Origin: Periplaneta americana
Taxonomy: Eukaryota; Arthropoda; Insecta; Blattodea; Blattidae
Assembly (NCBI RefSeq): GCF_040183065.1
Contig: NC_091119.1
Span: 64,652,392-64,716,391 of the forward strand
Direction: 5' to 3'
DNA: 64,000 nucleotides
Each line of letters starts with the position of its first letter. Positions within the stretch are counted from its first letter, which is position 1. Below are positions 8,714 to 20,095 of this stretch, in pieces. The position numbers and the translations under genes are program-made. The notes beneath the pieces are model-generated. The model was not told the DNA's origin. It was given only the letters and a program-made list of their open reading frames with translations, and did no database searches.

Positions 8714-10957
8714 ATGAGTATATTGGAGTGCATAATTGAGAAGCTACATGACCGACCGTTTTCAACTAGGCCTTTTCAAGAAAAGAAGAGCATTATACAG
8801 GAAGGTAGGCCAACCCCTGAGTTGCCAGATTTGGTACATAAATCTAAAAATTGTACCAGACATTTTACAGTGGTAATTTCCTAGTATCCGGTACTCGTTA
8901 CATAGGCTAGGTCGTTTATATGTTTAACATATTTAGTATAACTTGTTGCTTGTGCTCTGCCCCCTAAAAACCCCTGTTGGGGACTTGGTCCCCAAACCCT
9001 CATACAGTTTCTTCTTATGAGAAATATTTATGGCTAGCTGGAAGTAGAAAATATAACTCTTTATTTTGTTGGAATTGTCTGTTATTTGGCCAAGATAGAA
9101 ATACCAGCTGGACAAAATCAGGTTATATTAACTTGGGGAGCTTCACAAAAGCAGCAGTTTCTCATGAGCAATCTGTTGGGCACATTAAAGCATCCTATTT
9201 AATTGCCTCTTTTGGAAGAGTTCGGGTTGACATGCAACTAAGTGACCAGCTTAAAAATAAAATAACTTTTCATAATAAGAAAGTTGAGCAAAACAGGGAA
9301 CTCCTTAAGAGATTTATTCATGCTGTGTGTTTTTTAAGCAAGCAAGAACTTGCATTCAGGGGCCATGATGAATCCAGTAGGGCCTACTTCCATTAATAGG
9401 GGTAACAATGTTGAACTTCTGAAATATACTGCAGAATACGATCCCCTCTTGAAAGCACACTTAGAAACCTCTGCAGTATTCAAAGGCGTGTCTAATAGAA
9501 TACAAAATGATCTAATAGAAGCAGTAGCCAAATCTTTATTAGAAGAAATAAAATTAGCCAATTATGTTGCAGTTTTAGTTGACGAAACAACATATGTCTC
9601 TAATACTGCACAATTTTTCATTGTACTCCAGTACGTACATAATGGCCAAACAAAAGAAAGGTTTATTGGCTTTCAAGATGTAAGTGAAAATCGCACAGCT
9701 CCAGAGATTGCTGAGCTAATAAGACAATACTTGACAGAACTTGACAGCAATGACAAACTAATCGCACAGTCTTATGATGGAGCGGCCTCAATGGCGGGTT
9801 GTATAAGCGGGGTACAAGAACTTATTAAAAAGACACATTCACAGGCGTTATTTGTACATTGTTATGCGCACTGTCTAAATTTGGTACTATCAAACACAGT
9901 CAATAACATACAAGAATGCAAATTTTTTTTTAGTACTCTGAGTGTCATTGCCGCCTTCTTCTCCCGGTCACCCAAGAGAACAAAGTTCCTAGATGCGTTT
10001 CTACAGAGGAGGCTACCTAGTGTTGCACCAACTCGATGGAATTATATAAAGAGATTGGTAAATACAGTCAATGTCCACAGAAATGACTTATATAAGGTGT
10101 TTGATGCAATGCTAGACAATTCAAGTGAAATTGAGAAAGATATTTTGGCACCTGTAAAGGGTTACCTTCTAAATTTGAGAGACTTCACTTTCTGTTTTCT
10201 GCTGAGAACTTTTGACAAAATATTTGCATTTACTAGTGTTCTATATAGCATTTTTCAAAGTAAATCTTTTGACATTGCCTTCTGTAGGAAGAAAGTAGAT
10301 GAAACTCGCAGAAACATATCAGCCTTGAGAAATGAATTTGAAACTGTTTTTGCAGAAAAAGCAGATGAAGTCGAACCATGCAAAAGAAATGTGAATTACA
10401 AACAAATATATTATGAAATATTTGACAATGTTGACAGCCATCTAGAAAGTCGATTCCAAGACTTTGGTAGCTTAGGCTTTTTAGGACTAATATCAAGTGA
10501 AAATGGAAAATACGACATTTATCAAAAGCAGTTCCCACAGATTGAATTCTCTCACTTACTTAGTGCCTATGGTAACCATTTTGATGAAGTCAGATTGCGA
10601 AATGAGCTAACTGTGTTCTATGCTTTTGATGATTTTAATAGAAAAACTCATTTGAGTTATTACAAATAATGTCAGACAAATCCATTTCGACATGTTTTCC
10701 ACAGCTTTCAAAGTTAATTTCACTAATATGTACAGTACCAGTATCTACAGCTTCAGTCGAGAGGTCTTTCACAGCATTAAAACGAATTAAAACATATTCA
10801 AGAAACAGAACTGGCGAAAAAAAGACTATCAAATCTGGCGGTACTGTCAATTGAAGCAGATCTTCTTGAAGAAATCAGGCAAAAGTACACATTCTTCGAA
10901 AGGACTGTATGTTTCTTTGCTGTGCAGGACAGGAGAATGGAGTTCACCATTAAGTAA
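8714..10957 (+). pseudogene. hAT superfamily transposase (ZMYM/TTF-type finger), nearly complete
   Basis: ATG at 8714 opens the N-terminal region (E-G-R-P-T-P-E-L-P-D-L-V). A 137-bp insert at 8872-9008, bounded by ACAGT direct repeats, interrupts it. From about 9006 follow Y-E-K-Y-L-W-L-A-G and L-F-C-W-N-C-L-L-F-G, then H-x-x-S-V-G-H, a TTF-type finger. A frameshift near 9390 leads to 9402-10640: a DUF4371-like core with L-V-D-E-T-T, then S-Y-D-G-A-A-S-M-A-G, H-C-Y-A-H-C-L-N-L-V and T-R-W. A frameshift near 10640 leads to the hAT dimerisation region (T-V-P-V-S-T-A-S-V-E-R-S-F-T-A-L-K-R-I-K), and one in the A run near 10820 leads to the last segment (L-S-N-L-A-V-L-S-I-E), stop at 10955. The few breaks suggest a rather young copy. 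Confidence 0.8.
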
Positions 10958-11227
10958 CAAAACAGCACTTTCATTCCTGGCATATGATTATCCCATAACA
11001 TACCTGCATTATGTAAGTAGGCTATTTAAAATATTTATATTAATATATTTAAGATGCTTAATATTGCACTTATTCACTATTATGTCAAACAAATTTAACT
11101 TCCGTTTTTTTTTTTTTATTTGCTGGGGTATCAATGAATGTCACCGCAAGCCACTGGTCATTCGAATTCTGTTTATGTACTTTTTGTATATTTACATGTA
11201 AATATACAAAATAATGGGCCACGCTAA
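10958..11227. other. Intergenic, hAT to THAP
   Basis: AT-rich with TTTT runs; no gene and no convincing hAT right terminus seen. Confidence 0.4.
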
Positions 11228-11278
11228 TGTTGCGTACCTGCCTGTAAAGGCAATTATTTAACTGGTTCGAAAATGAGT

Positions 11279-11890
11279 GTATTTTTATTCCCTAAGGATG
11301 AAGATTTACGCCGGAAATACATCAGGGTGATGCATAGGGATAATTTTGTCAGTCAATGTATTTTTATTCCCTAAGGGTGAAAATTTTACGTCGAAAATAC
11401 ATCAGGGTGATGCATAGGGATAATTTTGTCAGTCAGTGTATTTTTATTCCCTATACTTGTTTTTTTGAAAGATGGGACATGACAGTGAAGCGGCTGAGCT
11501 TGGAACTACAGTGCCATGTTGCCAATATGGACTACCATGCTGCCAGCTGATGGAAGCTAGCAATTGACGTTAAAGATGGCTGACGTTAAAATATTAATTG
11601 ACAATCGACAGAGAATCAAACACGAAACGTATCAATGTTAACATTGTGTGCACAATAAATGTCGCCAAGAGAGCTATTAAGCACTCGCCACGTGGGAAAT
11701 GTAAGTTTGGCAACTGAACTGTTGTTACCATAGCAACAGGCCTACCACACTATGTGACATTCAATTGTTTTTCTGATTGCAACGCTCCTGTCATGTCCCA
11801 TCTTAAAAAAAAAAAACAAGTATAAGGATGAAGATTTACACTGGAAATATATCAGGGAGATGCATCGGGATGATTTTGTCCCAAATAAAT
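11279..11890 (+). repeat. ~80-bp tandem repeats inside the THAP exon
   Basis: Units at 11279-11356, 11357-11436 and a third at 11437-11453, resuming at 11823-11890 after a MITE. Each begins TGTATTTTTATTCCCTAAGG and holds GGGTGATGCATAGGGATAA or a variant. Unit lengths of 78 and 80 bp mean the expansion destroys the frame. Confidence 0.85.
11454..11822. mobile_element. 369-bp MITE, TA target duplication
   Basis: The ends TACTTGTTTTTTT...AAGATGGGACATGACAG and their inverse CTGTCATGTCCCATCTT...AACAAGTA are flanked by TA (11452-11453 and 11823-11824). Removing it restores the third 80-bp repeat unit, which proves the boundaries. TA duplication suggests the Tc1/mariner group. Confidence 0.85.
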
Positions 11891-11971
11891 GTGAGGTAAG
11901 TATTTCGTAGAATTTGAATAAGAGGTTATGTAACATCAACTGTTACCTATGTATGTTGTAAAACTTAACTT

Positions 11972-12232
11972 TTTTTTAGTAGGTTATTTTACGACGCTTT
12001 ATCAACATCTTTGGTTATTTGGCGTCTGAATGAGATGAAGGTGATAATGCCGGTGAAATGAATCCGGGGTCCAGCACTGAAAGTTACCCACCATTTGCTC
12101 ATATTGGGTTGAGGGAAAACCCCGGAAAAAACCTCAACCAGGTAACTTGCCCCGACCGGGAATCTGGGAATTGAACCTGGGCAACCTGGTTTCATGGCCA
12201 AACGCGCTGACAGTTACTCCACAGGTGTGGAC
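11972..12232 (-). mobile_element. tRNA-headed SINE (family 2) in the THAP intron
   Basis: Perfect 14-bp duplication GTAAAACTTAACTT at 11958-11971 and 12233-12246. The head CCACACCTGTGGAGTAAC is at the right (minus), with a degenerate B box and a body ending GTAAAATAACCTACTAAAAA. Other copies lie at 18826-19086, 35057-35280 and 54913-55165. Confidence 0.9.
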
Positions 12233-12410
12233 GTAAAACTTAACTTGAGAAACAAAAACTAATAAGTATTAATTTGTTTCGCAGGTATGCGAGTTACGTT
12301 TTGAAAACCAGAATATTGAAAGAGAAGCATCAGTGTGTGATTCGAAGATTGGGAGATTATGAATAACAAATGTAACGTCTCCGTCTTAAGAAAGGTAAGT
12401 TGGAATGCCT

Positions 12411-12411
<1 letters not shown>

Positions 12412-12453
<42 letters not shown>
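12412..12453. repeat. (CT)n microsatellite
   Basis: About 21 CT units directly after the donor of THAP exon 2. Confidence 0.95.
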
Positions 12454-12457
<4 letters not shown>

Positions 12458-12503
12458 TCTGCCCCACTTCGGTGGATCATTGCCTACCGCCTCGCACGTA
12501 TTT

Positions 12504-12660
12504 CATATTTTACAACACAATACAACCAAATTATGTGCATTAGACAACAACCACATGTAATGTGCATTTTTTACAACACAATACGTTTTTTCCTCGAACT
12601 AACACAACACAATACAACCAAATTATGTGCATTAGACAACAACCACATGTAATGTGCATT
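12504..12660. repeat. Local direct duplication
   Basis: The block ACAACACAATACAACCAAAT...ATGTAATGTGCATT at about 12511-12570 is repeated almost exactly at about 12605-12660, separated by a related ACAACACAATACG stretch. Confidence 0.85.
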
Positions 12661-14917
12661 CCATACTCACCTGTTAACTTTGCACTGCCCTCGAAGTAAG
12701 ACAATTGTCATATCCAACGACACACATTGCATTTCTGCAATACATTATGGCAGTTCCCTTGAACATAACTAGATTCATTTTCCCTTCTACCACCAACTCG
12801 CCTTGGTAGCCAAGAGGTGTAAAGCGTGACCAAAAAGCGTGTGTGCGTTTCGTTAGGAAGATACACGGGTAGAATACCACCACAGTCTACTATATACAGT
12901 CACGAAGCTTGGGGTGATTTTTTGCATTTGTCGCGATAGTTGCTAGTCGCTTGGAGCGCTGCGAGAACTAGGAACAATAGACTGTGTCACTGCCATCGTG
13001 ATCTGATACAGGCCGTAAGGCAGACCATGTGACTCGCTTAACCCGATCACGAAGGGCGGCGTTTCAACAATATAAATTAATTGGAATGCATAAGGAGTAA
13101 CATATATTTATCTAAAATGTAGTGTAATTGCATTAATAAAATTTAAAACAATGATTAGGAGACACTTCAGACATAATTCCATGCGAGTTAAGGTGTAATA
13201 TTATTTTTGGTGAGAATATTACGTTGTTTGTATGTGTAATACCTGCCTTTATTTTGATTAAATATTGCGAAATTCTTGTACATCCATTTATGCACGATTC
13301 AATAATTTTCAGTTGCACCGTACGAATATTTAGATAAGTTGAAATTATAGGTTATGTTTACTGTACCAGTTGCCCCTTTCTGTCTAAATTTTAGTGGTCG
13401 CCAATGCCCTGCCACTACATTATGTCATATGGAAATTATAGGTTATGTTTATTATATTTAACTTATATTGCTATATTCGCAATTATACAGTATAATTAAA
13501 CATAATGTCATGTATGACACCCGTCACATTCTATTTGTCTGTATTTTAGTACTACAATTGAATACTGAATTATTGTATTTATCTACTACCTAAGAGAAGA
13601 AGTAACATAATCGTACGTACACTAATTTCATAGGAGTGGTATGGTAAATTTTCTGTCTACAATTAAGGAAGGTAGATGTGCTAAATTAAAATCACAATAT
13701 AAATTCGTTTTTATTGAACCTCAAAATAGCTTCCATCTAAACTTAAAATGTTGATGCGAACAAATTATGTTAACACGTAAAATTCTCTTGACATTAAAAT
13801 AACACAGTTTTGTAATTATTTCTGCAGCATATTATGCAACAAGAAGTAAACAGAACTTATGGACACATTACACTAAATAAAACTTAGCAATGATACGCAA
13901 TAAAGTTATAATATAATATTTCACTGAGCTACGTACACTGAAATATAAAACCCGAACATACATTACGGCCTGGTCTAGATCGAAAAGGCATTGACTGTGC
14001 CATATTTCGCTTTGTTGTGAAAAGTTGTGTAAACTGTGAAATGTTCGTTATCGGTTGTAATAACTGTAAATGACTAAAATACAATAATTTGAATAACAAT
14101 ATGGGACAAGGAGACGTTTGTGGTTCTATAAATATCGTAAGAAAAAGAGGTCAGAGTTATCCTTCTTCCGAAAGATCCAGGAAGGTGACTTTATCTTATA
14201 TATAAAAGTCAATATGGCTATGTGTGTATGTATGTATGTATATAAGTACTCAATAGAAATCTACACGCTTTGACCGATATTTGCCAAAGGTGGCACATTT
14301 AACGTTCATAACCCTGAGAAGAACATAGGCTACATTAAAATTGGACAGATGGACGTTAAATGATTTAAAACAATAAAAATTAGAACTAAGTGGCATGTAT
14401 TATATTACAATGGCCTCCTATTCTACAGTCAACTGTCTTTTGTTGACGTCATCCAATCACATCTTCTTCCGTTGTAGAAGCGGCCATATTGTTATTGAAA
14501 TAATAAATAAAATAACATTAAATTAACATTATGTAAATGAGGAACGATTTCTTGATTGAATGTGTCATGGGCTAGTTTTAGGCTAGTTTTTATAAATTCA
14601 AAATCAAACATGAGGCGTTCAGAAGCCAACATGATTAACTCCACTTTTGGTTATTTCAGAGTTTATAAGTTGGCAGTGTATTAAATTGGCCATATTTTCA
14701 GTGGTCAATGTGATTTGCTCCATAGTTCAGTAAAAAGTCCACAGACTGCAGTTTTCTTCTCGACTACATCACAGAATTAATAGTGTGTGTTTAACTTTAA
14801 CCTTGAATATCTCAAAACCTACGGAAAAGGAGTTATTCATGTTGACTTCTGAACGCCTCACATAATAGACAGCAAATGTGAAACATTTATAATACTTAAA
14901 TTCAAGGAGCTAAAGAT

Positions 14918-14992
14918 GTAGCTCTCTGTAGCGTTGTGGTAAGATGAATGACTTTAATGTATGGGGACCCAAGTTCGAACCTGAGTTAAACT
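14918..14992 (+). repeat. tRNA-like SINE head inside the Helitron
   Basis: GTAGCGTTGTGGTAAGATG followed by an AAGTTCGAACCTGAG B box and a T-rich end. No cloverleaf anticodon arm was confirmed, so this is a SINE head and not a tRNA gene. Confidence 0.4.
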
Positions 14993-15536
14993 TTTTTTTA
15001 TTATTTTAATAATTTATTTACATTATTTTAAATACGTTATTTTATTTTAACCCGCCATAAAGGGAGTTTTATTATGTAAATAATATATCCGTAGTATTTT
15101 ATTTATGCTGTCTCAAACAAAGTTACCATACAATTATACTGAAATCTTAATATATAAAAGTGAATGTGGGTATGTATGTTCTCTATATAAATGTACACGC
15201 TTTGACCGATAAGTGCCAAAGTTTGCACATTTAACCTTCATAACCAGGAGAAAAACATAGGCTATATTAAAATTGTACAAATGGACGTTATATTAATAAA
15301 AAAATAGAAATAAATACGGTCAAACATTCATGTGTAGTATTAAAATGCTATCTTCTATAGTCAATTGTTTTTTATTATTGTCTTTTGTATTCAACATCGA
15401 CTTTCACATGGCCATGGAAATTATAACACGAATAACATTGTTGATACATATCATGAAGGCTAAAACTAGATAATTCGTACAATAAATATCTTTACGCAGT
15501 CCAGGACTGTATTATGAATTTCTCGATGCAGTTGTA

Positions 15537-15845
15537 GATAGTGAGCAGGCTGTGTTTTATCCAACTGAATTCTAGAATTCTTTCAGACTACAAGGATTGC
15601 TACCACATAATTTAATTAATCTTGAATAACCAGAAGTACTATTGCGAAATATTAACCCACCAAAATTATGCACCAACATGAATTGGTGTGAAGAACTCAT
15701 GCGAAACGTAATAGAGGTCGCAATATTAACTGGAAAAACGAAAGGAGAAGATGTTTTTATCTCACGTATTGTTATGATATCCATTCTATTTAATGCAATT
15801 GCAATTTCAGTGCGACTAGCGTTTGTAATGACCATATTAAAATGA
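15537..15845 (+). pseudogene. Helitron Pif1-type helicase, C-terminal remnant
   Basis: One frame gives Y-P-T-E-F, a stop, N-S-F-R-L-Q-G-L-L-P-H-N-L, a stop, then V-L-L-R-N-I-N-P-P-K-L-C, I-E-V-A-I-L-T-G-K-T-K-G-E-D-V, I-S-R-I-V-M-I and R-L-A-F-V-M-T-I. These are conserved blocks near the end of Helitron helicases (the usual L-L-R-N-x-N-P-x-x-G/L-C and R-L-A-F-A-M-T-I-N-K-S-Q-G-Q). The final N-K-S-Q-G-Q is degraded. The Rep domain was not seen. Confidence 0.85.
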
Positions 15846-17505
15846 AGCTCAAGGATAGTACCGGTACCTCAAAGTTGACTTAAGAACTGCGTGTTTTTCA
15901 CATCCTCGACTATATTTTATACAAAGGAGTGGGGGAAAAAAAAAAGCTTTTACACATATCAAAAAACAATTCAATGATATTTCTGTCATGTTGCTAATGT
16001 AGTATGTGAATGTACATAAGCCGACTGAAAATAGCATTGTATTAATTCTAAAATATACGTCTCTCAAAATATTGTTGTTCACGTCTGAAAATATGTTACT
16101 GCGAAATTCTATCTATATAATCACATATGTAGTATATTATGCATTGTGGAAATAACAATCTCTTAGTTTCTAAAATACCGTTAAGCCTATACGTCTCTCA
16201 GAATATTAGTCTTTATGTTAAAAAAATGACTTACCTATTGCAAGTTTATATTTTATCTGTATTCTGTGTATAAAATAATAATTAATATAATACTATGTTC
16301 TGAATTTGTGAGATATAGTTTTCCAAGTCATATTAAAAAAACTGGGTATGATATAAATGGGTGTACAATGCTCAAGGGGTAAAAAATCTTCGAATATAAA
16401 TAAAATTATATATGTACATATTGATTCGATGCTGAAACTGATCAGAAAGAGGAAAAGGAATCATATTTTCGTTGGGTTTTACTTTGTTCATAGTTTGAGT
16501 TTTTCTATTATTTTATTTGTATTTGTGGCGGTGCCCTTAACTACACCATAATAAATAAATAAAAACAAATAAATATATAAAATTAAAAAAAAAACCTTGA
16601 ATGTCAGACACATGATGATATGTTTTCTTTTCGGTACCTGATTTACAACTGTTTAAATTGATAATGTTTAGGTGAGGGGTTTGGACTTTTTCCATTGCTG
16701 GTTGTCAAAATCAAAAATTAAGACACAACGTTTCGAAGGGTGGTTCTTCCTTCGTTTTCAGGTGGAAGGAAGGAGAGAAGAAAAAAAGAGAAAAAACCTA
16801 CTGTTGGTATCGTTACGTACAGCTATTCTGTATGACTGATCGTTGATTCCTGGCTTCGGTGGAGATTATAATTAAGAAAGACCCGAAGTCATTAGCAGTA
16901 TGTTGGCACTAAACCAAACGGAATAAAGAAGATGGGCATGAAGTGGCTAAAAAAATTGATGAAAGACAAACAAAAGGAGGGGGTGGGGAACTGAAAAAAT
17001 TAACAAGTGTTATGATACCGCGATTGAGTTAACACTAGCAGGCATTTCGCTAAGGAGTTCAGCAATTCATGTGAAGTTAAGTAAAGATTAATCTTAGCTT
17101 AGTAAAGGCAATTCATTTAGGTTGTCTATAGTTAGGTTTCCGAGATTTCCGAAAATGTAATAAGCAGTTTAATTAAAAACAGAAGCGGAAAGGAAAACCC
17201 GTGCAACGCTGGGTGCTTTTAGCTAGTAAAATATAATATATGCTTTATGAAAATAATATATAAACCTTATGTGTTTCATATTTCAAATGTGGAAGGAAGG
17301 TGTTAATTTTTTCAAAAGAATACGACATCGAAAGTACAATACATTTTATCGTCTGCTGGGGAAAGAGTCTGTGATGAGGCGATAGTAGCGATCCTGGTGG
17401 TTAGCAACTATCTATCGATGCATATTCCAACTGTCTATGTTTGCATATTTAGTAAGTACGGTATTGAGCTTCGTGACTGTATATACTAGACTGTGATACT
17501 ACCCT

Positions 17506-18434
17506 CTGCAAAGTCATAAGAAAAAAAAAAGGAGATATTAAGCAAGGAAGAAAAAAGAAGAGGCTGGAGAGAGAGAAATAAAGAGACACACGACGAAGTT
17601 CCTCTTTTACTTCATAGATGCTGCATTCACTCTTTAAGTTCCACTTTCCTCCACTAGATGTCACCCCACCCTAAACCCATATTTCCACTCTTTCCTGCTA
17701 GAGTGTGTGGTGATCTTGTAGGGGATGCAGTGACTGCAGCGTATAGGTAATTAAGTATGGACACTTCGCGTCGGTACCTTTGATGTAGCCGGACTGATTT
17801 CAATGACTTTCAAGCCAGCTAGAGCGTGAGATTCTGCTTTCTCCCTAGAGTTGGCGCTAACATCACACCAGCTATACAGTCACTGTAACCAGCTAGCAGT
17901 CGATATAGCGGAAATATAACACATATAATTAATACAGCTAGGTACATTATATACTCAAAATAAATTGGATCCATAAAATAATAAATCCGTCATTAACTGT
18001 AATGTCTAGACTCTAGAGTTCCTTTATAATGACATGTTGACCCCAACAACAATTAAAATAATATGTAATGATTTGTTAGCACTGAAAATGGAAAAACAAA
18101 ACTCTTATGAGAAGTAAAACCATATACCTATATTATATTATATTATATACAAATATTAAATGACTTTGATATATAATTTTGTAATATATTTATTATTTTA
18201 TAATATAATTTATTATATCTGAAATATAAAAAATTATTATTACAACTAGTTTGTCACTGAGAAATAAGAAAAAGCTGTTAACTTGAATTTATTTTAAGCA
18301 AAGCGTTACTGGATTATGCAATAAGGTAGGCGATGTGTGAATCCTGTTTCTTAACTCTATACTCAATTATTATCTTAGCGTATACTCGATTACCACTAAC
18401 CTCTAGCACTTGAAAGTGGAACTAAACACCAGTG
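17506..18434. other. Intergenic
   Basis: A purine-rich stretch (17519-17590), AT-rich sequence near 18120-18240, and no recognised gene. It contains GACATCTAGTGG-like bases near 17645-17665 of a kind common in insect repeats. Confidence 0.4.
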
Positions 18435-18704
18435 CACAGAGAAACAAAACACAGGAGTCGATTGTTGGGTCTGAATGGCGGATCATTTGAACTTGTATTC
18501 TGCCTGGCATAAATACATTTAATCAGTGTTTCTCTTTAATTTGATCAGTGGTTTTGTGTTTTAATTGTTTAAGTGTTGTTTGCAGTTATAAATAAATAAT
18601 AGTTGTCCTTGACATTAATAATATTGTATTAAATAAGTCATTTTTCTGTGCCCATATTGGGTTCAGTTTTATTGTTAGCAATGCATTAGACCTGCAATAT
18701 TGAA

Positions 18705-20095
18705 ATGGCTAATGAAAATATCACAAATATGGGTCAACTGCCCTCGCCTGAGGATACACAACACATTGTGGATAGTGATTTAGAATTACGACATTGTTCC
18801 GTAAATTCTCCTGTGCTAAAAACTTCGTCCACACCTGTGGAGTAACGGTTAGCGCGTCTGGCCGCGAAACCAGGTGGTCCGGGTTCGATTCCCGGTCGGG
18901 GCAAGTTACCTGGTTGAGGTTTTTTCCGGGGTTTTCCCTCGACCCAATATGAGCAAATGCTGGGTAACTTTCGGTGGTGGACCCCGGACTCATTTCACCG
19001 GCATTATCACCTTCATCTCATTCAGACGCTAAATAACCTAAGCTGTTGATAAAGCGTCGTAAAATAACCCACTAAAATAAAAATAAGCTAAAAACTTATT
19101 CACGTCAATCTATCTACTTCTAAACTAAAACCATCAACATTGAAATCAAAACAGGTAACATCTGTACCGACAAAGAAATTTAAATCAAGTGATGAGAATA
19201 AGAGTGATATGGAGACAAATGCTACTAATCCACTATCTGCTGTCTTGGATTCAGTAGTTCATCCTGACGTGGAATTACACAATTCAATTGAACCTCTAAC
19301 GAGATGGAACTAGAACCTCAGGTCAGTCAAAAAGATTCATTATCTTCAGATTCAGTAACAAAATGTACCAATAATGATTCCTTCAAAAGAAAACCAAGAA
19401 TGCCTCCTATAGTAGTCAAAAAACCTCCCAAAGGTAACATTTTTTATCATAATCGAAAATTACAACGCCTTTTAAGTCAACCCATGAAAATTAGTTATTC
19501 TACTGATGGTATTAAATATCATACTTAATGTAGAACTGATTATGACAAGTTATATAGAATACTACAATCTGAAAATTTACAATTCTATTCTCACGAACCT
19601 CGGGAAACAAAACTTCTTCAGGTTGTTATTAAAAGTCTTCCCACCAATGTTGAGGCTTCAACTTTAAAGACTGAGCTAGAGGCTTTAAATTTTTCTGTTG
19701 CACATGTACGTCAAATGTCTGTATCTGACTCTCATCCAAATGGTACCCCATACAGGAGACCAATATCCATTTGGGTAGTTACACTACCTAATGATGAAAA
19801 ATCTAGAACCATTTATCAAATGCAGGATTTAAATCATCATATTATTAAAGTTGAATCATACAGACCAACTCCTCGTGTCACTCAATGTCATAAATGTCAA
19901 GGTTTTGGACATACTTCGAGGCATTGTAACTTACAAATAAAATGTGTGAAGTGTGGTAAGGACCACTTATTTGTAAATTGCCCCTTCAAAGGACCAGATC
20001 ATACACCTAACTGTGCAAATTGTGGAGGTAATCAACAGCTAGTTATGGCATATGTCCTCATCAACTGAAACAGAGAGAGGCTCTTGTACAAAAAT
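18705..20095 (+). pseudogene. Jockey/I-type LINE ORF1 (nucleic-acid-binding protein), broken
   Basis: ATG at 18705 gives M-A-N-E-N-I-T-N-M. A SINE interrupts at 18826-19086 and the reading then resumes. A frameshift near 19300 leads to 19304-20068, with a TAA at about 19526. Visible are P-P-I-V-V-K-K-P-P, a fold around L-Q-V-V-I-K-S-L-P-T and three zinc knuckles: C-H-K-C-Q-G-F-G-H-T-S-R-H-C, C-V-K-C-G-K-D-H-L-F-V-N-C and C-A-N-C-G-G. This arrangement is the Pre-C2HC plus CCHC type seen in Jockey-like ORF1. The LINE is cut off after 20095; ORF2 is missing. The 5' UTR probably lies at about 18435-18704. Confidence 0.8.
18826..19086 (+). mobile_element. tRNA-headed SINE (family 2) in LINE ORF1
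   Basis: 11-bp duplication GCTAAAAACTT at 18815-18825 and 19087-19097. A well-preserved copy: A box region TAACGGTTAGCGCGTCTGG, B box GGGTTCGATTCCC, and body GCAAATGCTGGGTAACTTTC. Confidence 0.9.

Larger units (their letters stand above)
11228..12394 (+). pseudogene. THAP-domain protein, two exons, broken
   Basis: Exon 1 starts C-C-V-P-A-C-K-G-N-Y at 11228 and continues F-L-F-P-K-D-E-D-L-R-R-K-Y-I, matching the first half of a C2CH THAP finger. It is followed by duplicated copies of the same stretch, a MITE (11454-11822), and an ending H-R-D-D-F-V-P-N-K-C-E at 11895 with donor GTAAGT. Exon 2 (12285-12394) follows an acceptor TTTCGCAG and reads V-C-E-L-R-F-E-N-Q-N-I-E-R-E, the second THAP half with its Cys and the phenylalanine next to the usual His, which is R here (H to R). 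It ends at GTAAGT. A TAA directly precedes the first Cys and another lies in exon 2. No catalytic domain was seen, so this could be from a THAP gene or a THAP transposase. Confidence 0.7.
14194..17226 (+). mobile_element. Helitron, with a duplicated 5' region
   Basis: The 5' end TCTTATATATAAAAGTC at 14194 follows an A. The 3' end CCCGTGCAACGCTGGG, then GCTTTTAGCTAG, closes at 17226 before a T, as expected for insertion between A and T. A second 5' end, TCTTAATATATAAAAGTG, lies at 15145. About 200 bp after each are alike (ACACGCTTTGACCGATA and ACATAGGCTA shared). Helicase remnants are at 15537-15845. Confidence 0.8.
12881..17495. mobile_element. 4.6-kb TIR element, CACAGTCTA family, containing a Helitron
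   Basis: The left end CACAGTCTACTATATACAG and right end inverse CTGTATATACTAGACTGTG are flanked by ATACCAC (12874-12880) and ATACTAC (17496-17502), a 7-bp duplication with one difference. Both inner edges match the 171-bp MITE at 1948-2118. Without the Helitron the element is about 1.6 kb. A faint reading M-F-V-I-G-C-N-N-C (near 14041) and S-F-F-R-K (near 14160) could be THAP-like, which with a 7-bp TSD would fit the P superfamily, but this is speculative. Confidence 0.65.
12671..17505 (-). other. Possible host or noncoding exon, split by a transposon
   Basis: On the minus strand a pyrimidine tract and CTTTGCAG acceptor end at 17506. The transposon 12881-17495 follows within about 10 bp. The sequence then continues from 12880 to a strong donor, AACAG then GTGAGT, at 12671. 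The joined exon would be roughly 213 bp and is open in one frame almost to the donor. The protein was not recognised. The splice-site pair could be chance. Confidence 0.3.

Noticed and set aside
9334-10850. Minus-strand frames of 70-100 codons under the hAT gene
   Set aside because: Shadows of the plus-strand hAT coding sequence.
11277-11890. CRISPR-like array from the 80-bp repeats
   Set aside because: Repeats are contiguous without spacers and code for part of a THAP finger; the organism is an insect.
12359-12652. 97-codon plus-strand frame through the CT microsatellite
   Set aside because: Ser-Leu repeats come from (CT)n and the rest from a local duplication; not a gene.
18826-18900. Possible tRNA gene (GGGTTCGATTCCC)
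   Set aside because: Head of SINE family 2 with TSD and several copies; no functional tRNA.
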